NCBI GenBank assembly: GCA_020073445.1 | Contig: JAIQFE010000019.1 | Span: forward strand, 1 to 64,000 | Direction of reading: 5' to 3' | Origin: Terriglobia bacterium | GTDB taxonomy: Bacteria; Acidobacteriota; Terriglobia; Bryobacterales; Bryobacteraceae | Length of the DNA: 64,000 bases | Part shown: positions 34,457-44,549 of the stretch, in pieces | Layout of the letters: every line of letters begins with the position of its first letter | Numbering within the stretch: the stretch's first letter is position 1 | Position numbers and translations under genes: made by a program | Notes under the pieces: generated by a model | Seen by the model: only the letters and a program-made list of their open reading frames with translations | Database searches by the model: none | Told to the model about the DNA's origin: nothing

Positions 34457-37400
34457 TCAATCCGAGAATCCAGGCGCGACTTCCGGCTGGCGGATGACGA
34501 CCTCCTGACGCTGTTTCTTGCGCTTCGTGAATCGCGCCATGTAGGTGTACACCACGGGGGTGAGATACAAGGTCATGATCTGCGATACGGCCAGGCCGCC
34601 GATCACGGTCAGTCCCAGGGGGCGGCGAGCTTCGCCTCCCGCGCCCCAGCCGAGAGCTACGGGGATGGACCCCAGCATGGCCGCAGCGGTGGTCATCATG
34701 ATCGGCCGGAAGCGGATGATGCAGCCCTGATAGATGGCGTCTTCCGAAGATGTGGCTCCGCTGCGTTCGGCTTGCAGCGCGAAGTCGATCTGCATGATCG
34801 CGTTCTTCTTCACAATGCCGACCAGAATAATCAAGCCGACGAAGGAGTATATGTTCAGCTCACCCTTGAACAAGTAGAGCGTCAACAAGGCTCCCAAGCA
34901 CGCGGAGGGCAGCCCCGACAGAATCGTCAGAGGATGGATGTAGCTTTCATACAGCACGCCCAGGACGATGTAGACCACCAGGATCGCCACCAGGAACAGA
35001 GTGCTCAGGTTCGCAAGAGAATCCTGGAACGCCGCGGCATTTCCCGAGAAGCGCGCCGAAATGTTGCCCGGCAGCGTCGCCTTGGCCAGCGCCTGGAGCT
35101 TGTCGGTCACGCTCCCCAGGGAGATGCCCGGCTTCAGGTTGAACGAAACGGTGACGGCGGGAAGCTGGCCCGCGTGCGAGATGCTCTGCGGTCCCACGTC
35201 TTCCTTGATCTTCGCCAGCGAGTCCAGTGGAACCAGGACGCCGGTGTTGGTCTTGAAATAAATCTTGGACAGATAGTCGGAAAAGGCCTGATACTTCTTG
35301 TCCACTTCCATCACGACGCGGTATTGCGATATGGGCGAATAAATGATGGAGGCGTAGCTCGGTCCGTACGCTCCATACAAGGCGTTCTGTATATCGCTGG
35401 GATTCAGCCCGTATAAGGCCGCCCGTTCGCGGTCGATCTCGACGTTGACACGGGGGCTGCGATATTCCAGATCCGTGTTGACATCCTGCACCTCGGGCAC
35501 CTTGCGGATTTCCTTCTCCAGCACCGCCGCCTTCTCGTACAGATCGTCGGTATCGGGGCCCTGCAGCGTGAAATCGTAGTTGCTCCGGGAGTTGTATCCG
35601 CCCCCGCCGATGCGGATGGGAGGCGGTACGTTGGGAAACACATTGAATCCCGGGAGGCTCACGATTTTGGGCCGCAGGCGCTCGGCCACCTGCTGGGCGC
35701 TGGCTTTTCGCTCGGGATGCGCGCGGAGCATGACGAAAAAGCGGGCGCTGTTGCCGTTCCCGGCGTTGGTCATGAAGGCGTCCACATCGGGATCCTTGCG
35801 GACGATGTCGGCGATCTTCTTCTGATACTCCACCATCTTGTAGAAGGAGGTTCCTTGCGCCGCTTGAATATTCAGCTGCATCTGGTCGTTGTCGGCGTCC
35901 GGGATGAAGCCCTTCGGAACCTTCTGGTAGAGGTACCCGGTGGCGCCGAGCACCGCGAAAAACATTACTGCCATGACCGGGCGATGGCGCAGAACGCCGC
36001 GCAAGGTCCAGTCGTAGAAGTTCAGGCACCCTTGGAAGATACGTTCGGTGCCGCGGTATACGATCCCGTGCTTCTGATGCCCTTCGCGCAGCAGCCGGCT
36101 GCACAGCATGGGAGACAGCGTAATGGACACGACGCCGGAAACCAGGATGGCCGTGCAGATGGTCACCGCGAATTCCCGGAACATGCGGCCCAGCATGCCG
36201 CTCATGAACAGAATCGGAATGAATACGGCCGCTAGCGACAGCGTCATGGAGAGGATGGTGAATCCGATCTCCTGCGATCCTTTGTACGCCGCTGCCATCG
36301 GGCTCAGGCCGCTCTCGATGTGGCGGACGACATTCTCCAGCATCACGATGGCGTCATCCACCACGAAGCACACCGAAAGAATCAGCGCCATCATGGACAG
36401 CGTGTTCAGGCTGAAGCCCAGCAGCGCCATGACCACCAGCGTTCCCAGGATCGAAAAAGGCAGCGCCAGGGCCGGAATCAGCGTGGCCCGCCCGCTGCGC
36501 AGAAACGCGAAGATAACGATCACCACCAGGAGCAGCGTGAACCCCATGGTGGTCTGGAAGTCGGTGAACGCATCGCGGATCAGCTTGGCGCGATCGCCGC
36601 GCGTGGTGAAATGCACCGAGGGAGGCAGCTGAGCCTGGAACTGGGGAAACAACGCCTTGACGGCGTCCGACACCTCGATGGTGTTCGAGCCGGGCTGCTT
36701 CATCACCTGCATCTGGATGGCGCGTTCCATCTTGCCGCCGGTGTACATCCAGGCGGCGTTCATGTCGTTCTCGACGCTGTCCTTGACGTTGGCCACTTCC
36801 GAGAGGCGTATGGGAGTTCCGTTGCGCCATGCGATGACAATCTGGGCGAAACCGGCCGCGTCATGCAGTTCGCCGTTGGTCTTTAGCGTGAACGCCTGGC
36901 GGGGCCCATACAACGTGCCGGTGGGAGAATTCGGGTTCCAGTTGGAGATGGCGTTGCTGACTTCGTTGATGCCGATTTTCTTGCTGACCAGCTTGTCCGG
37001 ATCGAGTTGCACCCGCACGGCATACTTGGTGGCGCCGCCCACTTGCACCTGCGATACGCCGTTGACCATCGATATGCGCGGAGCAATGATCTGTTCCGCA
37101 TAGTCGTCGAGTTGCGATAAGGAAATGGCGTCTGAGGTGAGCGTCAGATAAAAAATAGGCTGGTCCGAAGGGTTCTGCTTCTTGAAGGACGGCGGCGCGG
37201 GCAACCCGGCCGGAAGCAGCGGCATGGCCTCGGCAATGGCGGTCTGCACGTCCACCGAGGCCCCGTCGATGTCCCGGCTCATGTCGAACTGGAGCGTGAT
37301 CTGAGTTTGGCCCGTGGAGCTTTGCGAGCGCATCGAGTCGATGCCGGAGATAGAAGTAAACTGCCGCTCGAGCACCGTCGCCACCGAGGAAGCCATGGTG

Positions 37401-37570
37401 GCCGGATCGGCGCCGGGCAAGTTCACCTGCACTTGCAGCGTCGGCATCTCCACATTGGGCATGTCGCTTACCGGCAGGGTGCGGTAGGCAACCACTCCGA
37501 ACAGGGCGATGGCTGCCATCAGCAGGCTGGTGGCGATGGGCCGCTTAATGAATACTTCCGAGAAGTTCAC
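34457..37570 (-). CDS. RND efflux pump, inner-membrane subunit (MdtB-like)
   Basis: The 1,037-residue protein is a second RND permease with the same topology and the helix-4 motif C-F-V-V-D-D-A-I-V-M-L-E-N. It shares the F-I-K-R-P-I-A-T-S-L-L-M opening and G-F-I-P-D-A-D-N-D-Q loop with its neighbour, yet differs throughout, so the pair arose by an old duplication and probably assembles as a mixed trimer. It follows the membrane-fusion gene by 46 bp and precedes the MdtC-like gene by 30 bp. The likely task is proton-driven export of toxic compounds across both membranes. Confidence 0.92.
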   Translation of the reverse strand: MNFSEVFIKRPIATSLLMAAIALFGVVAYRTLPVSDMPNVEMPTLQVQVNLPGADPATMASSVATVLERQFTSISGIDSMRSQSSTGQTQITLQFDMSRDIDGASVDVQTAIAEAMPLLPAGLPAPPSFKKQNPSDQPIFYLTLTSDAISLSQLDDYAEQIIAPRISMVNGVSQVQVGGATKYAVRVQLDPDKLVSKKIGINEVSNAISNWNPNSPTGTLYGPRQAFTLKTNGELHDAAGFAQIVIAWRNGTPIRLSEVANVKDSVENDMNAAWMYTGGKMERAIQMQVMKQPGSNTIEVSDAVKALFPQFQAQLPPSVHFTTRGDRAKLIRDAFTDFQTTMGFTLLLVVIVIFAFLRSGRATLIPALALPFSILGTLVVMALLGFSLNTLSMMALILSVCFVVDDAIVMLENVVRHIESGLSPMAAAYKGSQEIGFTILSMTLSLAAVFIPILFMSGMLGRMFREFAVTICTAILVSGVVSITLSPMLCSRLLREGHQKHGIVYRGTERIFQGCLNFYDWTLRGVLRHRPVMAVMFFAVLGATGYLYQKVPKGFIPDADNDQMQLNIQAAQGTSFYKMVEYQKKIADIVRKDPDVDAFMTNAGNGNSARFFVMLRAHPERKASAQQVAERLRPKIVSLPGFNVFPNVPPPIRIGGGGYNSRSNYDFTLQGPDTDDLYEKAAVLEKEIRKVPEVQDVNTDLEYRSPRVNVEIDRERAALYGLNPSDIQNALYGAYGPSYASIIYSPISQYRVVMEVDKKYQAFSDYLSKIYFKTNTGVLVPLDSLAKIKEDVGPQSISHAGQLPAVTVSFNLKPGISLGSVTDKLQALAKATLPGNISARFSGNAAAFQDSLANLSTLFLVAILVVYIVLGVLYESYIHPLTILSGLPSACLGALLTLYLFKGELNIYSFVGLIILVGIVKKNAIMQIDFALQAERSGATSSEDAIYQGCIIRFRPIMMTTAAAMLGSIPVALGWGAGGEARRPLGLTVIGGLAVSQIMTLYLTPVVYTYMARFTKRKKQRQEVVIRQPEVAPGFSD

Positions 37571-37616
37571 GCGATCTCCCTGGGTGTCACAGAGCAGCTC
37601 ATAGGGCGAGGATCGG

Positions 37617-38885
37617 TTAAGGCGACGACCGCGGCCGTCCGTCTCCGGTTTGCTGATCGCCGCGGACCTGTACTTTGGATCCCGGCTGCAAACGAAGCTG
37701 GCCTTCGGTCACTACGGTTTCCCCGCCTTTCAGGCCGTCTTCGATCACCATATCCTGATCGATGCGTGGTCCCGTCTTGACCGCGACTACCGATACCGCG
37801 CGATCGTCTCCGACGACATACACGTAAGTTCCATCCTGGCCCGTCTGAACGGCCTGATTCGGAACCACCACGGCATTGTTGCGCATGGTCAGCCGCAACC
37901 CGACGTTCACGAACTGCCCGGGCCACAGCTTGTGGGACTTGTTCTGGAACGTGCCCTTCAGCCTGATGGTGCCCGTGGAGGTGTCCACGGAATTGTCGAT
38001 GAAGCTCAGCTCGCCTTGTTCTATGTCGCCGGTGCCATCCTGGGCGCGAGCCGTGACCGGGAGCTTGTTCTTTTCCGAATACCGTTTGATATCGGACAAC
38101 CTGGCTTCCGGGACGGAGAATGTGACGTAGATGGGTTCCACCTGGTTGATGATCGCCAGATCCGTCGTGCTGGCCGTAATGATGTTGCCGGCCTTCTGCG
38201 ATATGTTGCCGGTGCGCCCGTCTATGGGTGCGTAGACGTTGGTATAGCCGAGCTGAATATTTAGATTGTTGATGGCCGACTGGTCGGATTCCATCTGCGC
38301 CTTGGCGCTGTTAATCGCCGCTTCATCGGCTACCAGGAGCTGGGCCAGCGCATCCGCGTTGCTTCTCAGCTGTTCGCCTTGCTCCTTGGCGAAAATACCC
38401 TGTTCCACCAGTTTGAGGTAGCGCTCCGACTGTTCCCGGGCATACTTCGCATTGGCTCTGTCGCGATTCAGATTGGCTTCGGCCTGGAGTTCCAGAGCCG
38501 TGCTCTTTTGCAGATTCGCCGTCGCCGACTTCATCTGCCCTTCCAGAGGCTTCCGGTCAATTAAGAACAGCACATCGTTCTTCTTGACGTAGTCACCCTC
38601 TTGAAAATTGACCTTGGTGAGCATGCCGCCCGTCTGGGCCCGAACCGTTACCACCGAGTAGGCTTCCACGTTGCCGACCACGGAAATGTCCACCGGAACA
38701 TTCTTCAACATGACCTTCGCGACTTCCACCGGCACGGTTCCGCCGCCGGCATTCTTGCCCTTCCCCTTTCCCTTGCCTTTGCCGCCGTCCCCAACGTCGG
38801 TCGGGGTAGAAGCGCAGGCGGATAGCAGGAGAGCGGCGACAAGGACGCCTAGTAGTTTAGAGGGCTGCAAGCTGGTAGATTTCAC
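37617..38885 (-). CDS. RND efflux membrane-fusion lipoprotein (MdtA-like)
   Basis: The 422-residue protein begins with a signal peptide and lipobox (L-L-S-A-C, Cys24). A short low-complexity (Gly-Lys)n tether follows at residues 32-49. The periplasmic-adaptor parts are the first barrel/lipoyl half (V-Y-A-P-I-D-G-R-T-G-N), a coiled-coil hairpin (~110-230), and the barrel half (Q-T-G-Q-D-G-T-Y-V-Y-V-V) with G-E-T-V-V-T-E-G-Q-L-R-L near the end. It bridges the two RND permeases and an outer membrane channel. It is the first gene of the operon. Confidence 0.92.
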   Translation of the reverse strand: MKSTSLQPSKLLGVLVAALLLSACASTPTDVGDGGKGKGKGKGKNAGGGTVPVEVAKVMLKNVPVDISVVGNVEAYSVVTVRAQTGGMLTKVNFQEGDYVKKNDVLFLIDRKPLEGQMKSATANLQKSTALELQAEANLNRDRANAKYAREQSERYLKLVEQGIFAKEQGEQLRSNADALAQLLVADEAAINSAKAQMESDQSAINNLNIQLGYTNVYAPIDGRTGNISQKAGNIITASTTDLAIINQVEPIYVTFSVPEARLSDIKRYSEKNKLPVTARAQDGTGDIEQGELSFIDNSVDTSTGTIRLKGTFQNKSHKLWPGQFVNVGLRLTMRNNAVVVPNQAVQTGQDGTYVYVVGDDRAVSVVAVKTGPRIDQDMVIEDGLKGGETVVTEGQLRLQPGSKVQVRGDQQTGDGRPRSSP

Positions 38886-39113
38886 GACAGTCTTCAGTAT
38901 ACTGCCCGCACTGTAGCCATGTATTGGTAATATGGCAGGGGCACCGATATAGAACGGGCGTTGCCCGGAGCGTCCAGGTTACCGGAATGTAGATAAAGAA
39001 GATAACTCCCATTCAGGCCTGTGCCATTCGGGAACACCACATTGTTGTGGTGCTCTAGTCCTCGAGCTGCGAAGTGGCCGACTGTGAAATACTGAATCGA
39101 AACGTACCACCTC

Positions 39114-39779
39114 GTGTCCAAAAGCTTAATTATCGCGATCGACGGCCCGGGCGGGTCCGGCAAGAGCACCGTGGCCCGCTCCGTGGCCCGGCGCCTGGGA
39201 TTCACCTACATTGACTCCGGGGCCATGTACCGGGCGGTCGCCCTGTGGGCCCTCCGCCTGGGTATGGATCTGGACGATCTCCATCGCCTGGAACAACTTG
39301 CCAAGGAAGCCCGCATCGAACTCCCGGGCGACCGGGTGCTGCTCAACGGGGAAGACGTGACCACCGATATCCGGGACCCGAAGGTGAGCGATGCAGCCTC
39401 CCGCGTAGCCGCGCAGCCCGGCGTCCGGCGCGCCATGCGCGAAGAGCAAAGGCGGATCGGTTCGACCGGCCCCTCGGTGATGGAAGGCCGGGACATCGGA
39501 ACCGTGGTGTTTCCGGAGGCCAGGGTGAAGATTTTCCTCGACGCACAACCCGAGGCCCGGGCCCAGCGGCGGGCTTCGGAACTGGGCGCGCCGCTGGAAG
39601 AAGTCGCCCGCGAACTGGACGCCCGCGATCAGAGGGATCGCAGCCGCGCGGAAGCTCCGCTCACCCAGGCGCCCGATGCCGAATATCTGGACACCACTCA
39701 TCTGACTCCCATCCAGGTGGAAGAAGCGGTGCTCAAGCTGGTGCGCGAGCGTACCTCGAACGGAAAGGGTCACAAGTAA
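39114..39779 (+). CDS. cmk: Cytidylate kinase
   Basis: The GTG at 39114 gives 221 residues starting with I-A-I-D-G-P-G-G-S-G-K-S-T, the P-loop of (d)CMP kinase. The CMP-binding Y-I-D-S-G-A-M-Y-R-A-V-A segment, the G-R-D-I-G-T-V-V-F-P motif and the R-D-Q-R-D-R-S-R lid-like stretch are present. The enzyme phosphorylates CMP and dCMP for nucleic acid synthesis. It starts 6 bp ahead of the aspartokinase gene, and the two probably form one transcription unit. Confidence 0.95.
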   Translation: MSKSLIIAIDGPGGSGKSTVARSVARRLGFTYIDSGAMYRAVALWALRLGMDLDDLHRLEQLAKEARIELPGDRVLLNGEDVTTDIRDPKVSDAASRVAAQPGVRRAMREEQRRIGSTGPSVMEGRDIGTVVFPEARVKIFLDAQPEARAQRRASELGAPLEEVARELDARDQRDRSRAEAPLTQAPDAEYLDTTHLTPIQVEEAVLKLVRERTSNGKGHK

Positions 39780-39785
39780 CAACCC

Positions 39786-41192
39786 GTGAGCAATCTGTTG
39801 GTCATGAAGTTCGGCGGCACGAGCATGGGCTCGGCCGAGCGCATCCGCGTCGCGGCGCGTCTGACCGCCGAGCAGAGCGCCAAGCGACCGGTCGTGGTAG
39901 TTGTCTCGGCGATGTCCAAGGTGACCGATCTATTGCTCGATTCCCTGCGCAAAGCCGAGGCGGGCGATCAAGCCGACCTCGACGCGAATCTCGAAAAGCT
40001 GTCCGAGCGGCATCGCGAATGTTGCCGCGGCCTCCTGCCGGAAAAGAAGCAGCACGAGGCCATCGCCGGCGTGGAACGCCTGATCGCCGAATTCGCGCGC
40101 ATCGCCAAAGGTGTGATGATGCTGGGCGAGCGTCCGCCTCGTTCGGTGGACGAAGCTGTGGCTGTGGGTGAGCGCCTGTCGGCTTATCTGATGGCGCTCC
40201 ACATGGAAGCCGAGGGCATGCCGGCTGTGGCGGTGAACGCCGCCGACGTGATCGCGACCGATGCCGTGTTCGGCAACGCCACGCCTTTAATGGATCCCAC
40301 TCGCGCGCGCGCCGCCGCGGTGTTGCAGCCCCTGTTGGAGGGAAAGCCCGATCAGCGCAGGGTGCCCATCGTGACCGGATTCAACGGGTCGACGTTGGAT
40401 CATCGTCCCACGACGCTCGGGCGCGGCGGCTCGGATTTTTCGGCGTCGATCCTGGCTGCGGCCCTGGATGCCGCAGAGCTGTGGATTTGGACCGATGTCG
40501 ATGGAATCATGAGCGGCGATCCACGCCTGGTCACCGACGCGAGGGTCCTTCCCGAGATCACCTATGCGGAGGCCGCCGAGCTGGCCTATAACGGGGCCAA
40601 GGTTCTGCATCCCCGCACGCTCGCGCCGCTGGTCGAGCGGGGCATCCCGGTGTGGAGCAAAAATAGCTTCGCGCCCGAAAAACCGGGCACGCGCATTCTG
40701 CCGAGCGTCGACTCAGGGCACGGCCCGCACGCGGTAACTTCGATGACCGACGTCGCGCTGGTTTCGATGGAGCCCGCCAGTGCGGCCATCAGCGGAACCA
40801 AACTGATGGCGCGGGCGCTGGACGCGCTGGCTCAGGCGAACGTGGAAATCCTGGCCTTCACCAGCTCGAGTTACCGGCAGAGCTTCTGTTTTCTAGTCCG
40901 CCAATCGGAACTGGAGCGCGCCCGCGAGTTTCTGGAAGAAGATCTCGCGCTCGAACTGGTTCACGGCTATTTGAAGCCCATCGAAGTCGACACCGATGTC
41001 GGCCTCATCGCGGTGGTGGGCGAGGGCATGCGCGGTACACCGGGCTTGGCCGGCCGTCTCTTCACGGCGATTTCCAAGCACGACATCAACATCATCGCGA
41101 TCGCCCAGGGATCGAGCGAGCTGACCATCGCCATCGTCGTGCGTCGTAGCGGCCTGGAGCAAGCGGTTCGGGCGATCCACGGAGAGTTCTGA
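39786..41192 (+). CDS. lysC: Aspartate kinase
   Basis: Aspartokinase makes aspartyl phosphate, the entry to lysine, threonine and methionine synthesis. The GTG start gives 468 residues. The N-terminal kinase domain opens with M-K-F-G-G-T-S-M-G-S and contains G-R-G-G-S-D-F-S-A, and W-T-D-V-D-G-I-M-S-G-D-P. The C-terminal ~150 residues hold two ACT regulatory domains (V-A-L-V-S-M-E; I-A-V-V-G-E-G-M-R-G-T-P-G-L-A-G), which allow feedback control by amino acids. It lies directly behind cmk, separated by 6 bp. Confidence 0.95.
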   Translation: MSNLLVMKFGGTSMGSAERIRVAARLTAEQSAKRPVVVVVSAMSKVTDLLLDSLRKAEAGDQADLDANLEKLSERHRECCRGLLPEKKQHEAIAGVERLIAEFARIAKGVMMLGERPPRSVDEAVAVGERLSAYLMALHMEAEGMPAVAVNAADVIATDAVFGNATPLMDPTRARAAAVLQPLLEGKPDQRRVPIVTGFNGSTLDHRPTTLGRGGSDFSASILAAALDAAELWIWTDVDGIMSGDPRLVTDARVLPEITYAEAAELAYNGAKVLHPRTLAPLVERGIPVWSKNSFAPEKPGTRILPSVDSGHGPHAVTSMTDVALVSMEPASAAISGTKLMARALDALAQANVEILAFTSSSYRQSFCFLVRQSELERAREFLEEDLALELVHGYLKPIEVDTDVGLIAVVGEGMRGTPGLAGRLFTAISKHDINIIAIAQGSSELTIAIVVRRSGLEQAVRAIHGEF

Positions 41193-41243
41193 GAAGGCCG
41201 GTACCGCGTCCCTTACTATGCAGCCCCGGAGGGGTAGGTAACG

Positions 41244-43889
41244 ATGGAGCCAATAGGACACAATCCACAATCGGTTGAAGAGCTCTCGCACGCCGTACGG
41301 AGTCGTGAAGAACTGCTTGCGACATTTCTGCGCTACGTCCCGGCCCCGGTGGCGATGTTTGATCGCGAAATGCGTTATCTCCAGGCAAGTGATCGCTGGT
41401 GTGCGGATTACGGGTTGGACAGCGCGTACATATTGGGCCGATCGCATTACGAGATCTTCCCTGATATCCCGCAACGATGGAAGGAGATTCATCGCCGCTG
41501 CCTTGCCGGTGAGGCTGTGCGAGCTGAAGACGATGTCTTTGAACGTGCCGACGGCGGCCACATTCATCTGCGGTGGGAAGTCCGACCCTGGGGAAATCGA
41601 GACGGGCTTCCGGAGGGTATTCTGATTTTTTCGGAAGATATCACTCAGCGCAAGAAACTGGAGTACGCGTTACAGGACGAGCGGGATCGGCTCGAAAAGA
41701 TTCTTGCTACGACGCCGGGCGCCATTTGCGCCTTTCGATTACGTCCGGACGGCTCGACTTCACTCCCTTACGCGAGCCGAGCCTTCCAGAGAATGCTCCC
41801 GGAACTTCCGGATTTACGTCAAGACGCCTCGCCGCTGTTCGCCATGATGCATCCCGAGGACGCGATACGCGTACGCGCCAGCATTGCGGAATCCGCCCGG
41901 ACGATGACGCCTTGGCGTGACAATTTCAGGATGCTCACTCCGTCCAGGGGAACGATGTGGTTCGAGGGGCACTCCTTGCCGGAGCGTGAGCCGGATGGCA
42001 GCGTTTACTGGTACGGCCTGCTCACGGACATCTCCGAGCGCACGCGGATGGAGGACGCGCTGCGGGAAAGAGATGCGATCATCACAAGTGTCTTCGATTC
42101 GGCTTCCCAAGGCATCGTGGGGGTATATGCCGATGGAACGATCCAACTCTTGAATCGGATGGCCGAGAAAATCTTCGGCTACGAAAAGGAAGAACTGCTC
42201 GGGCGGCCACTCGAGATTCTAGTGCAGGAAGGCGCACGGGGGCGGCACGCCGAGTACTGTCGGGCTTACTTTGCTAAGCCCCAAGACAGACCGATGGGCG
42301 TCGGATTTGATCTCGAGGGACTCCGTAAGGACGGCTCGACCTTCCCCATCGAAATCGGCTTGAGTTCCATCGAAGCGGCTCAGGGCAGGCTGGGGGTCGC
42401 TTTCGTGACCGACATCACGGCCCGCAAGCGGGGGGAGGAGGCGTTACGCAACAGCGAGGAGCGGCTGCGGCTGGCCATCGAAAGCACCGGGTTGGGCACG
42501 TTCGACTACGATCCGCGTACCGGTGCGATGGCTTGGTCCGATATCACCAAACGCCACTTCGGGTTGCCGCCGGATGCGGAACTCGACGTGGAAACGTTCT
42601 ATGAAGCCCTTCATCGGGACGACCGCGAGAGACTGCGGCAACTGTTGCAAAGCGTTCTTCAGCCCGAGAGCGGCGGGCACTACGCTACGGAGTATCGCAC
42701 GATCGGAATCCAGGACCGGAAGGAGCGATGGATCTCTGCATGGGGCCAAGTCTTCTTCGATGGGGAGGGGCACCCGAAGCGCTTCATCGGCGTGACCCAG
42801 GACGTCACCCAGCGCAAGCGAACCGAGGAAGCGCTCCGCCAGCGCGAACAGGAAGTCAGCACGCTGCTCGACGATACTCCGGACGTGATCCTGCGCTTGG
42901 ATCGCCAGTTCCGCTTCACCTACGTCAATGCGAAGACGGCAAGCATCGCGGGAATCCCTCGGGAGGCATTCATCGGGAAGACGTCCCTGGAACTCGGGTT
43001 ACCGCAAGACCTGATTGATATCTGGATGGTCGCGACCCGCCGCGCGTTCGAGACGGGACAGCCTGCCACTCTCGAATTTTCCTATCCGTCTCCCGGTGGC
43101 GCGACCGAGTGGGAGGAGCGGTTTATTCCGGAATGCGCGGCGGATGGCTCGGTGGAATCGGTCTTGGTGATCGGACGCGACGTGACGGAGCGAAAGCGCC
43201 TGGAACGGATCGCCGAAACGAACCGCCAGGAAATTCGTGCTCTGTCCGCCAGTCTCCTTACGGCGCAGGAGGAGGAACGCCGAAGAGTGTCGCGCGAGCT
43301 GCACGATCAGATCTGCCAGCAACTCGCTTCCCTGGCTTTCGACATCGGCGGGCTGGTAGCCGATCCCCCGGCTCCGGCAGAAGCGCGAAACCGGCTGAAG
43401 GCCCTGCAAGCCCGCGTCGCCAAAGCGTCCGACGAGACTCGCCATATCGCGTACAAGTTGCACCCGTCCATTCTGGATGATCTGGGAGTAGTAGCTTCGC
43501 TGAGGAGCCTGTGCAAGGAGTTTTCGGAGCGGGCTCCGGATGTCGAGTTAGCATTCAACAGCGACGCCTTGCCTGGCACTTCTGTGTCCCGCGAGGTGAC
43601 GTCGTGTGTTTATCGCGTCGCCCAGGAGAGTCTGCAGAATATAGCGAAACATGCCAATGCCAAGCACGTCTCGATGACCTTCAGGCTGCAGGGAAGAGCT
43701 ATAGAACTCACCATCGCTGACGACGGCATCGGTTTCGATCCTGAGGCTATTCGGGGCCGAGGAGGCTTGGGATTGATCGGAATGGAGGAGCGGGCGCGGC
43801 TCGTCAATGGGAAGCTATCGATCGCCTCGAAACCAGGTCACGGTACCCGGCTTGCACTGGAAGTTCCCTTGGACGATGCGAGCCTATGA
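41244..43889 (+). CDS. Multi-PAS histidine kinase, NarL-type (HisKA_3)
   Basis: The 881-residue protein has about five PAS/PAC sensor domains in tandem (~20-650), each seen through G-R-x-x-x-E and D-I-T-x-R-K-type ends (for example I-T-Q-R-K-K and I-T-A-R-K-R). The phosphoacceptor His687 is in R-R-V-S-R-E-L-H-D-Q-I-C-Q-Q, marking HisKA_3, and the HATPase domain follows with D-D-G-I-G-F-D-P and G-L-G-L-I-G-M-E-E-R. No transmembrane helix is evident, so it is probably cytoplasmic and senses an internal or diffusible signal. The regulator starts four bases before its stop. Confidence 0.92.
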   Translation: MEPIGHNPQSVEELSHAVRSREELLATFLRYVPAPVAMFDREMRYLQASDRWCADYGLDSAYILGRSHYEIFPDIPQRWKEIHRRCLAGEAVRAEDDVFERADGGHIHLRWEVRPWGNRDGLPEGILIFSEDITQRKKLEYALQDERDRLEKILATTPGAICAFRLRPDGSTSLPYASRAFQRMLPELPDLRQDASPLFAMMHPEDAIRVRASIAESARTMTPWRDNFRMLTPSRGTMWFEGHSLPEREPDGSVYWYGLLTDISERTRMEDALRERDAIITSVFDSASQGIVGVYADGTIQLLNRMAEKIFGYEKEELLGRPLEILVQEGARGRHAEYCRAYFAKPQDRPMGVGFDLEGLRKDGSTFPIEIGLSSIEAAQGRLGVAFVTDITARKRGEEALRNSEERLRLAIESTGLGTFDYDPRTGAMAWSDITKRHFGLPPDAELDVETFYEALHRDDRERLRQLLQSVLQPESGGHYATEYRTIGIQDRKERWISAWGQVFFDGEGHPKRFIGVTQDVTQRKRTEEALRQREQEVSTLLDDTPDVILRLDRQFRFTYVNAKTASIAGIPREAFIGKTSLELGLPQDLIDIWMVATRRAFETGQPATLEFSYPSPGGATEWEERFIPECAADGSVESVLVIGRDVTERKRLERIAETNRQEIRALSASLLTAQEEERRRVSRELHDQICQQLASLAFDIGGLVADPPAPAEARNRLKALQARVAKASDETRHIAYKLHPSILDDLGVVASLRSLCKEFSERAPDVELAFNSDALPGTSVSREVTSCVYRVAQESLQNIAKHANAKHVSMTFRLQGRAIELTIADDGIGFDPEAIRGRGGLGLIGMEERARLVNGKLSIASKPGHGTRLALEVPLDDASL

Positions 43890-44515
43890 AACACACTCGA
43901 GTCTTGTTGGCCGACGACCATCCGCTTACGCTCGAAGGCCTTCGCGCGTTTCTTGAACCGCATCTGGAAATCGTCGGGACGGCGATGGACGGGCGGGCTC
44001 TGGTGGACGCGGCTCTTCGCTTGAAACCGGATCTGATTATCCTGGACATCACGATGCCGCTGCTGAACGGCGTCGACGCCGCCCTCCAGATCAAGAAGAG
44101 TCTGCCCGACGTGAAGTTGCTGTTCGTTACGATGCACGTGAACCCTGCCTACCTGGAAGCCGCGCTCAACGCGGGCGCGACAGGATACGTTCTGAAATCA
44201 GCCGCACGCGAAGAGCTTCTAGACGCCATCAAAACCGTCATGGATGGCCGGATCTATGTAACTCCGGCTCTTGCGACCAAACCGTTGGAGCGCTCCACCG
44301 ATCCCGCGCGTGCCGCGGCGAGTCTTCACCTCAGCACGCGGGAGCGCGAAACTTTACAATTGATCGCCGAGGGCCGCGCGGCGAAAGAGATTGCCCACGT
44401 TCTCAATATCTCCGTCAAGACAGTTGCGTTTCACCGAGACAACATCAAGAAAAAGCTGGGCTTACGCACCACCGCCGAATTGACCAAGCACGCCATCGAA
44501 CAAGGCTTAGTTTAG
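43886..44515 (+). CDS. NarL/LuxR-type response regulator
   Basis: The 209-residue protein has a receiver domain starting T-R-V-L-L-A-D-D-H-P-L-T-L-E-G, with phosphorylation site Asp54 in L-I-I-L-D-I-T-M-P, Lys in Y-V-L-K-S-A, and a C-terminal LuxR helix-turn-helix (L-S-T-R-E-R-E-T-L-Q-L-I-A-E-G, then V-K-T-V-A-F-H-R-D-N-I-K-K-K-L). It overlaps the histidine kinase gene by four bases and forms the cognate pair. Downstream repeats (44550-44569) are possible binding sites. Confidence 0.95.
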   Translation: MKHTRVLLADDHPLTLEGLRAFLEPHLEIVGTAMDGRALVDAALRLKPDLIILDITMPLLNGVDAALQIKKSLPDVKLLFVTMHVNPAYLEAALNAGATGYVLKSAAREELLDAIKTVMDGRIYVTPALATKPLERSTDPARAAASLHLSTRERETLQLIAEGRAAKEIAHVLNISVKTVAFHRDNIKKKLGLRTTAELTKHAIEQGLV

Positions 44516-44549
44516 CTCCAGAAACCCTGGTTCTTGGCAAAGATTAAAA

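Noticed and set aside
33467-35416. 649-residue plus-strand frame opposite the RND genes
   Set aside because: It crosses the junction of two real RND genes on the other strand and shows the Gln/Arg/His composition of a shadow frame.
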